Origin: Bacteroidales bacterium
GTDB taxonomy: Bacteria > Bacteroidota > Bacteroidia > Bacteroidales > UBA7960
NCBI GenBank assembly: GCA_007122505.1
Contig: SKTQ01000261.1
Span: 1 to 8,991, forward strand
Reading direction: 5' to 3'
Length of the DNA: 8,991 nucleotides
Positions 1-4,937 of the stretch are shown here, in pieces. Within the stretch, counting starts at the first letter, position 1. Each line of letters begins with the position of its first letter. The notes below the pieces were generated by a model. The model did no database searches, was not told where the DNA came from, and was given only the letters and a program-made list of their open reading frames with translations. A program made the translations under genes and the position numbers.

Positions 1-710
1 AAATTGTTCTTGCCTTCGCCCTGGCGGGCACCGTAAATGGCGGCAATCACCATGAAAATGGGCAGCAGGATGGCGGCCTTGGCCGTGGTGGCAGAGATAA
101 AGGCCGACAAAACCGTGTTGATGAGAATGAAACTAAGGAAAATCGAACCGGCATTTTTCCCGAAGCGCAGTATGAACCATAGTGCAAAGCGTTTGGCAAC
201 CCCGGTGGCCACCAGCATACTGGCCAGGATAAACGACATGATGTTGAGCCACATTACCCTGTGTCCGAGCTGCGCATAGGCAGTAGTCTCAGGCAGCACA
301 CCTGTTAGCACCAAGGCAATGATCAGGATTAGCGATGTCTGGTAGTTGGGCAGGGCTTGCGTCATCCACAATATAATGGCAGCCAGAAAAATCGCCAGCA
401 TGTATCCATTGCTTTTTGAAAAAGCGGCACTGCCGATCTCATCAAACCGAAGCCTCGCCGATTCCGACACAAGTGTTTCGGGGTCAATGTTCTGCAAAAA
501 AGGAAGATCGATAACAAAGGCAAACAAAATGAAAACCAGCAGAGCGAGCGGATTGCCAATGGTCTCTAACCATTTTTCGAAACCTGTTTTTTCCCGTTTT
601 GGCAGGCGCTCTATGCGGTAATTATGCATGTCCAGCGGGTCTACGCCATTATTATTCAGAATGGGATCATCTTGCGTTTCCCTGTTTTTCTCTTCACCTG
701 GATTTGTCAT
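1..710 (-). CDS. DASS/SLC13-family anion:Na+ symporter, N-terminal part (runs off the window)
   Basis: This open frame starts at the ATG at 710-708 and stays open to the left edge, giving 236 complete codons. A hydrophilic head of about 50 residues is followed by hydrophobic segments near residues 55-70, 103-117, 124-139, 154-172 and 187-224. The stretch around residues 202-218 (AFISATTAKAAILLPI) matches the re-entrant-hairpin and helix signature of divalent anion:sodium symporters, which usually carry SNT or a TAR/TAK-like form before a conserved LLPI. Members import dicarboxylates, sulfate or related anions across the inner membrane using sodium. The substrate cannot be told from this half. 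The long charged N-terminus is unusual, and a later start such as M28 is possible, but the first ATG follows an A-rich stretch typical of Bacteroidota starts. An 18-bp palindrome lies just upstream (726-743). Family call is fairly firm; the C-terminal half is outside the window. Confidence 0.8.
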   Translation of the reverse strand, partial: MTNPGEEKNRETQDDPILNNNGVDPLDMHNYRIERLPKREKTGFEKWLETIGNPLALLVFILFAFVIDLPFLQNIDPETLVSESARLRFDEIGSAAFSKSNGYMLAIFLAAIILWMTQALPNYQTSLILIIALVLTGVLPETTAYAQLGHRVMWLNIMSFILASMLVATGVAKRFALWFILRFGKNAGSIFLSFILINTVLSAFISATTAKAAILLPIFMVIAAIYGARQGEGKNN

Positions 711-725
711 GATTGTTTATATTTT

Positions 726-743
726 GGTTTGACAGGTCAAACC
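726..743. promoter_or_regulatory. 18-bp perfect palindrome upstream of the permease, candidate operator
   Basis: GGTTTGAC and GTCAAACC form two perfect 8-bp arms around a 2-bp centre. The site lies 16-33 bp before the permease ATG, where a dimeric repressor or activator could act. It could also form a short hairpin in the mRNA leader, but a 2-nt loop makes a DNA-level operator more likely. No regulator gene for it is visible in the window. Confidence 0.45.
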
Positions 744-753
744 TTGTCACTAC

Positions 754-788
754 AATCGATAATCGGCAATCGGTAATCGAGAATCGAT
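754..788. repeat. Heptamer tandem array, five AATCGNN units
   Basis: Five consecutive 7-bp units read AATCGAT, AATCGGC, AATCGGT, AATCGAG and AATCGAT on the plus strand. The array ends one base before the stop codon of the CYTH gene (789-791), so it is the first thing transcribed after that gene. It is one of two unrelated heptamer arrays in this window that sit at a stop codon. Confidence 0.85.
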
Positions 789-1256
789 TTACCAGTGTTT
801 ATATGGGTTTTTCATCAACATCGAATTATAATACTTTGTGTAGCCGGTAACTTCCTCTCCGAGCCATTCCGGTTTCTTAAAGGCTTCATCTTCGGATTTC
901 AGTTCCACTTCGGCAATGATCAGTCCCTGGTTTTCACCAAAGAACTCATCAACTTCAAAGGAGTGTTCACCCGATTTGACAATATACCTGATCTTATCGA
1001 TCACGCCGGGTTCGCAGATAGCCAGTAACTCTTCGGCCTCCTTTACAGGAATTTCTGTTTCCCATTCGTAACGGCTGGCACCCGACTCATTGCCAATCCC
1101 TTTGATGGTCAGGAAGCCCTTTTCACCTTTAACCCTGACGCGAACAGTTCGTTCCGGTACCGATGATAAATAACCCTGTATGATCCTTGTTTGTTTGATA
1201 GCCTCCGGTTTAAAATCCCCTTTGACCAAAAATTTTCTTTCTATTTCCTGTGCCAT
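789..1256 (-). CDS. CYTH-domain / triphosphate tunnel metalloenzyme (probable inorganic triphosphatase)
   Basis: This 155-aa protein is the usual length for single-domain bacterial CYTH proteins. It opens with the family's signature ExExK (E4, E6, K8, in EIERKFLV). Other family features follow: the GYL strand at 28-30, basic strand residues R39 and R41 (RVRV), TIK at 50-52, the K88/R90 pair (KIR), acidic metal ligands in FEVDEF (E101, D103), and the AEVEL strand (E116, E118). The fold is an eight-stranded beta tunnel in which basic residues hold a triphosphate and acidic residues hold Mg or Mn. Characterised relatives with this N-terminus, such as the Nitrosomonas enzyme, are mostly cytosolic inorganic triphosphatases; some CYTH proteins are class IV adenylate cyclases or thiamine triphosphatases. 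Activity here is inferred. Translation starts after an A-rich leader with no evident Shine-Dalgarno. Repeats flank the gene on both sides. Confidence 0.92.
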   Translation of the reverse strand: MAQEIERKFLVKGDFKPEAIKQTRIIQGYLSSVPERTVRVRVKGEKGFLTIKGIGNESGASRYEWETEIPVKEAEELLAICEPGVIDKIRYIVKSGEHSFEVDEFFGENQGLIIAEVELKSEDEAFKKPEWLGEEVTGYTKYYNSMLMKNPYKHW

Positions 1257-1299
1257 TTTATTGTTTTTGTTCTTAGTTTTTTATTTGTTGATTCTGTTT

Positions 1300-1346
1300 T
1301 TTGCGTGCTTTGCGTGGAATTTTTTGTTCCTCGCAAAGTGCGCAAA
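1300..1346. repeat. Imperfect inverted repeat with CGCAAAG motifs, REP-like
   Basis: The left arm at 1300-1319 (TTTGCGTGCTTTGCGTGGAA) and the right arm at 1327-1346 pair at 17 of 20 positions around a 7-nt TTTTTTG loop. Each arm contains two copies of a CGCAAAG-type heptamer spaced 9 bp apart. A third pair, without an inverted partner, follows at 1357-1372 (CGCAAAGCGCGCAAAG). The element lies between the 214-aa gene and the CYTH gene and would form a stable stem in the transcript. A dispersed palindromic element is the best guess; copies elsewhere cannot be seen here. Confidence 0.7.
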
Positions 1347-1395
1347 GATAAAAATACGCAAAGCGCGCAAAGATGTCATGATTTGACATGTCACT

Positions 1396-1528
1396 CAGCT
1401 CCCAGCTCTCATCTCCCAGCTCCCAGCTCTCAACTCTCAGCTCTCAGCTCTCAGCTCTCAGCTCCCAGCTCCCAGCTCCCATCCCTCAGCTCTCAGCTCC
1501 CATCTCTCAGCTCCCAGCTCCCAGCTCC
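1396..1528. repeat. Heptamer tandem array, 19 units of CAGCTCY
   Basis: Nineteen consecutive 7-bp units can be read from 1396 to 1528. Most are CAGCTCC or CAGCTCT; four variants carry CATCTCC, CAACTCT, CATCCCT or CATCTCT. The array ends 2 bp before the stop codon of the minus-strand 214-aa gene (1531-1533), so the transcript passes straight into G-rich repeat RNA (GGGAGCT units). The period of 7 is not a multiple of 3, and the plus strand carries no stops inside it, which creates spurious plus-strand open frames. Unit-to-unit variation suggests an old array rather than a recent slippage product. Confidence 0.92.
1464..1485 (-). other. Potential G-quadruplex motif inside the heptamer array
   Basis: On the minus (coding) strand, four GGG runs occur with loops of 2, 4 and 4 nt. 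They correspond to the CCC runs at 1464-1466, 1471-1473, 1478-1480 and 1483-1485 of the plus strand. This meets the common G3N1-7 pattern, and the motif is in the strand that would be transcribed downstream of the 214-aa gene. Folding is inferred only. Confidence 0.5.
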
Positions 1529-1530
1529 CA

Positions 1531-2175
1531 TCATTCATTCGCCAGCGGCTTATTAATCATCCCGATCACCCGCTTGATTGCCTGCAGGTAATTGATATTT
1601 TCCACCCCTTCTAATCCTACGTCCTTTAATGTTTTTTTGATGTCTTCCACTTCCGTGGATTCGGAATTAATGGTTGACACCAGGGCACCATTGATTTGCA
1701 CATATCCAAATTCACAAATGGTATCGTTAACCATATATCCAAAACGTTCCTTGTTAACGCGCACCGCCTGCAGGTCGGGGTGGGCGTAGATCATCTCCAT
1801 AAACTCCCCGAAAGTGTAGGTTTCCTTTTCCAGGGAAGGCATCTCCACCTGGAAAGCCGGAAACACCTCATTTTTCAATACATCGGCGGCAATCGGAAAT
1901 TCTCCTTTCATGAGTGGATTCCACTGTTCCAGTCCGTCAACGGTCTGCACATAAGTTTTAATGTCCATTTTGCCATCGCGTATTTTGGTGTTGTTGATGT
2001 CGTTGGTACGCGACAGGATGTAAACTTCTTCGGAGTAACGTTCCCAAACTTTCTCTGGTACAGGTACTGAGAGGCGCGACATTCGGTAGTGTTGCTCGTC
2101 AAAGTCTTGTCCGAACGTGCGGAATTCAAATCGTGGTTTGGATATTTCGCCGATCTTCATTTTATCTTTGGTCAT
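1531..2175 (-). CDS. Hypothetical protein, possible divergent CYTH/TTM-like fold
   Basis: I do not recognise this 214-aa soluble protein by name. It has no signal peptide or membrane segment. Its order of motifs recalls a triphosphate tunnel protein: an early charged strand FEFRTF (E17, R19), YILS at 52-55, a basic strand TKIRDGKMDIK (63-73), W85 and K90 before FPI, VRVNKERFGY (138-147), and then CEFGYVQING (154-163) followed by STINSES (167-173). Those last two resemble the E-x-E strand and the acidic strand of CYTH domains, and a GL...NYLQAIK tail also fits. The canonical ExExK is absent, so this is an inference. The neighbouring downstream gene is a true CYTH protein, which supports a functional pairing. 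The start at 2175 is the first of two close Met codons (M1, M6). A strong stem-loop separates it from the lipoprotein gene upstream, and a heptamer array begins 2 bp past its stop. Confidence 0.85.
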   Translation of the reverse strand: MTKDKMKIGEISKPRFEFRTFGQDFDEQHYRMSRLSVPVPEKVWERYSEEVYILSRTNDINNTKIRDGKMDIKTYVQTVDGLEQWNPLMKGEFPIAADVLKNEVFPAFQVEMPSLEKETYTFGEFMEMIYAHPDLQAVRVNKERFGYMVNDTICEFGYVQINGALVSTINSESTEVEDIKKTLKDVGLEGVENINYLQAIKRVIGMINKPLANE

Positions 2176-2218
2176 TTTTCAGGTTTTAAAGTCCATTAAT
2201 GATTTATGATGTGTGCCC

Positions 2219-2262
2219 GGGGTCACCCTCATCAGGCTTATTGCATGATCAGGGTGACGCCC
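2219..2262 (-). terminator. Strong stem-loop between the lipoprotein gene and the 214-aa gene
   Basis: GTCACCCT at 2222-2229 pairs with AGGGTGAC at 2251-2258. A further ATCA/TGAT stem continues inside after one C-C mismatch, and GGG/CCC continues outside past a one-base bulge, giving about 15 bp around an 11-nt loop. It lies in the 117-nt gap after the lipoprotein stop. No T-run follows on either strand, so it is not a textbook intrinsic terminator; RNA processing, transcript stabilisation or attenuation are alternatives. Confidence 0.5.
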
Positions 2263-2292
2263 CTGCTTTACATCAATCAATAATCCATAAGA

Positions 2293-3189
2293 TTAATCGA
2301 TGGCAACCCCATCAATGCTTACATTGTCAAGACGGTTGTTACCGCTATCGTTATCATTGCCTTCACCAATGAATAGAATTCTGAACATGGCGTTTGGGTT
2401 GTCATTTAGCTCAGGATAGCCTGATAGGATAATCCTTCTCTCTGTCCACCCCTCCTCTTCATCCCGAAGGTTATTTACATAATATGGATCCTGCAGGTCT
2501 GTCCAGTTGGCACTGCCATCAGCTGAAAACTGAAGTTGCTGTGTCTGATTTCCATTATCTGTTCTTGTGGTTGCATAGGTTAAAACCAAATCTTTATACC
2601 CTGTAGTGGGGGTCGCAATGTGCGTTTCCCTGTTGTTTGAGGGGTTGCGCAAGCGAAGCACCGCACCATCATCTTGCGGCTGACCCAGCCTGAGGTTGTA
2701 GTTTGAGACTTCATCCCCTTCCCTGTGTGAACGGAAGTCCATCGCTCCACCATCACCAGGATAGGTTATAAACCCTGCAGCAAGACCATTTATGGTATAG
2801 TCTGTAAAAACTTCACCCTCTTCTGTTATCTCTTCATCATTGAAGTGCCAGTAGTGGATAAGCTCCTGTGTTCCTGTCTCACCTGCTTCAAAGATGGCTG
2901 TGATTTGCACATTTTCCCCCGGCATCTGGTAGGTGAAAGCGGTTTCTTCTGATATTACGTCGTCACCAATTTTCCAATTGATAAAGTCATAGCCGGGATA
3001 AGGCTCTACTTCAACATTTATTGTTTCCCCTTCAACATAGGTTCCGCCACCGGTCAGCAGGCCTGCATCAGGCGGACTGGTTAGCAGTGTCAACGTATAT
3101 CTTACTTCAAGATCATCATCATCAACACAAGAATAGAATAAGAAAGCCGGAATTAGAAGTGTTAATAATAAGCTAAAATACTTTTTCAT
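2293..3189 (-). CDS. Surface-type lipoprotein with an InlB B-repeat-like domain
   Basis: This 298-aa protein starts with a lipoprotein signal: basic MKK, a hydrophobic stretch, then the lipobox FYSC with the acylated cysteine at C21. The next residues are V and four Asp (DDDD), the kind of acidic tag that directs Bacteroidota lipoproteins to the outer face of the outer membrane. Residues about 30-101 match the divergent InlB B-repeat pattern (GGTYVEGETINVEVEPYPGY, W72, closing ITAIFE), a beta module seen in secreted proteins. From about 109 (LIHYWHFND) to the end (RLDNVSIDG) lies a beta-rich region that looks like a jelly-roll or LamG-like binding module; no catalytic motif is visible. It sits 54 bp after the porin gene and may share its transcript. 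A surface binding role is inferred. The substrate is unknown, and a link to phosphate is only positional. Confidence 0.85.
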   Translation of the reverse strand: MKKYFSLLLTLLIPAFLFYSCVDDDDLEVRYTLTLLTSPPDAGLLTGGGTYVEGETINVEVEPYPGYDFINWKIGDDVISEETAFTYQMPGENVQITAIFEAGETGTQELIHYWHFNDEEITEEGEVFTDYTINGLAAGFITYPGDGGAMDFRSHREGDEVSNYNLRLGQPQDDGAVLRLRNPSNNRETHIATPTTGYKDLVLTYATTRTDNGNQTQQLQFSADGSANWTDLQDPYYVNNLRDEEEGWTERRIILSGYPELNDNPNAMFRILFIGEGNDNDSGNNRLDNVSIDGVAID

Positions 3190-3243
3190 TGTTTGTTGTT
3201 TTTTTTGTGTACAAAATGTATGAGGTTTTAGATAGTCATTGTT

Positions 3244-4869
3244 TTAGAATGCCACCTGGAAGCGCAAAGCAAGGAAGTGAAAGCGTTCGCCTGGTTCTCC
3301 AAAACTCGGGTCAACGGCAAAAGGATCTCTTGTAAGGGCACCGGTATTATCATAACCGATAAACGCATCGCCCCTGCGGTTTGCATAACGGTCAAAGTTC
3401 AGGTAGCCATAATTCAACTGAAGTTTAACATTCCTTGGGGCATAATAGTTTATGGCAAACGTAAAGCCTTCTCCTGAACCACCCATCACACCCCAGTCGT
3501 CGGGACTGTCACCTCGTTGATTGTTAAAGTCTGTAAAGTCGTAACGGAAAGCAACTTCAATGTCGCCCCAGGGTTTCCCATTGATGGGCTGTGTATATTC
3601 GCCTTGGTAGTTATTGTAGAGTTGTGTGCCACCAAACAGCAGATAACTGCCCATGATATAAAAACCGCTGAAGGTTTCCGATTCGCGCGGGTTGCCCGCA
3701 GAATCATCCAGTCGGTTTACCGTTGAGTGGATGTACTCGGTTTGCATTCTAAACGCTTTGTAATTAGCGGCAAACTCAAGGTTATAGAGTTGGTAATTGT
3801 CTACGTGCAGCATATGGCTGGTATCCAGGTATTTTTTTCTGTTGAGGTTGTTGTTGGAACGGGCATCATAACGCAGGCTCGGAAATCTGCTGCCAGACAC
3901 GTGCGTTTTTGGAGTGCGGTATGAACCGGCTACACCAAAATGAAGGCCACGATCAATTTCATGCCAGTATGGGATAAAGGTAAGCTTACCGGTTAACGAG
4001 TAACCTTCGTTCCAGCCATGGTCTCTTTGGTTGTCTTTTCTGTTTTGCACTGCTTCATAATCACCCACATCCTGAAAGTGCCATCCGGCAACGGCTACCA
4101 CATATGGACGGTGATAGTGGAACTGAAGACCAATGTGGCGTGATGGGGCAATTGCCCGCAAAGCTGCCGGACGCTCCATAAAGGTAAGCCAGCGTGATGA
4201 GGTATTCTGTTCCATTGAAAATCGTTCTTTAAAGTTACCGGCTTTGATATCCAAACGCGGATTCACGGTATACATCAGGAAAGCGTCTTTTAGGTCGGCC
4301 AAAGCATCGGCAAAGTCCATATCAATTTCTGCCTCAAGTTTATCTGTAAGCTCTGCTTTGAAGGCCATACGCACGCGGCGCATGGCTACGGCATTACCTA
4401 TGTCATTGTACGTATCACCAAAGAAAAATGAACCATCTGCCTGCACACGCAAGTCGAGCCACATCTTATATTCCTGGTCAGGACTCTCAAAAACCAGGAT
4501 GCCCTCACGTTCTTCCACTGCCAGAGGGGTCCTGTTTACCCGCCTGCCATATTGGTTAAACCTAACGTTGTGAACCAGTTCAGCATTCACCAGGGTTCTG
4601 CCGCCAATGGCCAACTCCTTGGTGTCATGGTCTTCATGCGTAAAAACAAGTACCAGCGACGAATTTTCCGGTACTTCCATGCTGTACCGACCGGCTGAGT
4701 CGGTTGAAACAGCTGTGATAGCCCCCTTTAACCTTACCGAGACTTCTGCAATGGGTTCTCCGTCCAGGCTGGATGTAACCAGGCCTGTTACCGTGCGCGA
4801 CTGGCCGTATGCAAAAGCAGTCAGACAGATCAGCACACACAGCATTAATAATTGTTGAACTTTTTTCAT
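3244..4869 (-). CDS. OprO/OprP-type outer-membrane porin with N-terminal CarboxypepD_reg-like domain
   Basis: This 541-aa protein has a Sec signal peptide with cleavage near residue 22 (AYGQ). Residues about 25-97 form a carboxypeptidase-regulatory-like beta sandwich (VTGLVTSSLDGEPIAEVSV, then DSAGRYSMEVP), the module common at the N-terminus of SusC/TonB-dependent proteins. The rest, from about 125, reads as a phosphate-selective porin O/P barrel: alternating aromatic strands, RRVRMAFKAEL at 164-174, the EIDMDFADA strand at 181-189, KAGNFKERFSME at 209-220, and a C-terminal aromatic strand ending RFQVAF. Barrels of this family form trimeric anion pores, with phosphate or polyphosphate as the best-known cargo. 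Downstream placement after phoU and pit supports phosphate uptake. The gene starts 68 bp after the pit stop, in a gap containing a dyad at 4918-4934. Cargo is inferred; the family also occurs in generic roles. Confidence 0.88.
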   Translation of the reverse strand: MKKVQQLLMLCVLICLTAFAYGQSRTVTGLVTSSLDGEPIAEVSVRLKGAITAVSTDSAGRYSMEVPENSSLVLVFTHEDHDTKELAIGGRTLVNAELVHNVRFNQYGRRVNRTPLAVEEREGILVFESPDQEYKMWLDLRVQADGSFFFGDTYNDIGNAVAMRRVRMAFKAELTDKLEAEIDMDFADALADLKDAFLMYTVNPRLDIKAGNFKERFSMEQNTSSRWLTFMERPAALRAIAPSRHIGLQFHYHRPYVVAVAGWHFQDVGDYEAVQNRKDNQRDHGWNEGYSLTGKLTFIPYWHEIDRGLHFGVAGSYRTPKTHVSGSRFPSLRYDARSNNNLNRKKYLDTSHMLHVDNYQLYNLEFAANYKAFRMQTEYIHSTVNRLDDSAGNPRESETFSGFYIMGSYLLFGGTQLYNNYQGEYTQPINGKPWGDIEVAFRYDFTDFNNQRGDSPDDWGVMGGSGEGFTFAINYYAPRNVKLQLNYGYLNFDRYANRRGDAFIGYDNTGALTRDPFAVDPSFGEPGERFHFLALRFQVAF

Positions 4870-4917
4870 AAGTGTAAATTTGTTGAATAAATGGATGAAA
4901 ATGACTTTGGTTGTATA

Positions 4918-4934
4918 AAGGTTCAGTTAACCTT
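4918..4934. promoter_or_regulatory. AAGGTT-N5-AACCTT dyad between pit and the porin gene
   Basis: Perfect 6-bp arms AAGGTT (4918-4923) and AACCTT (4929-4934) flank a 5-bp centre. The dyad begins 3 bp past the pit stop and lies about 50-65 bp upstream of the porin start. It could be a small attenuating hairpin or the binding site of a dimeric regulator. The LuxR-type domain encoded just upstream is a candidate partner, but nothing in the sequence proves it. Confidence 0.35.
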
Positions 4935-4937
4935 CGT

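Noticed and set aside
37..621. Short open frames on the plus strand and a 65-codon minus frame at 362-559
   Set aside because: They are shadows of the permease frame, which is open from 710 to the left edge and shows clear membrane segments and a DASS motif.
1396..1528. Possible CRISPR array
   Set aside because: Units are 7 bp, directly adjacent and without unique spacers; no cas gene is nearby.
1191..1591. Overlapping plus-strand open frames rich in Ser, Gln, Leu and Pro
   Set aside because: They are translations of the stop-free heptamer array and the antisense of two real minus-strand genes; the low-complexity peptide follows from the 7-bp period.
3203..3216. TTTTGT-N2-ACAAAA dyad upstream of the lipoprotein
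   Set aside because: Six-bp A/T-rich arms beside a poly-A/T run are easily produced by chance; no other support.
3190..3243. Promoter with TAnnTTTG -7 box before the lipoprotein
   Set aside because: The nearest match (TACATTTTG) has the wrong internal spacing and no -33 partner.
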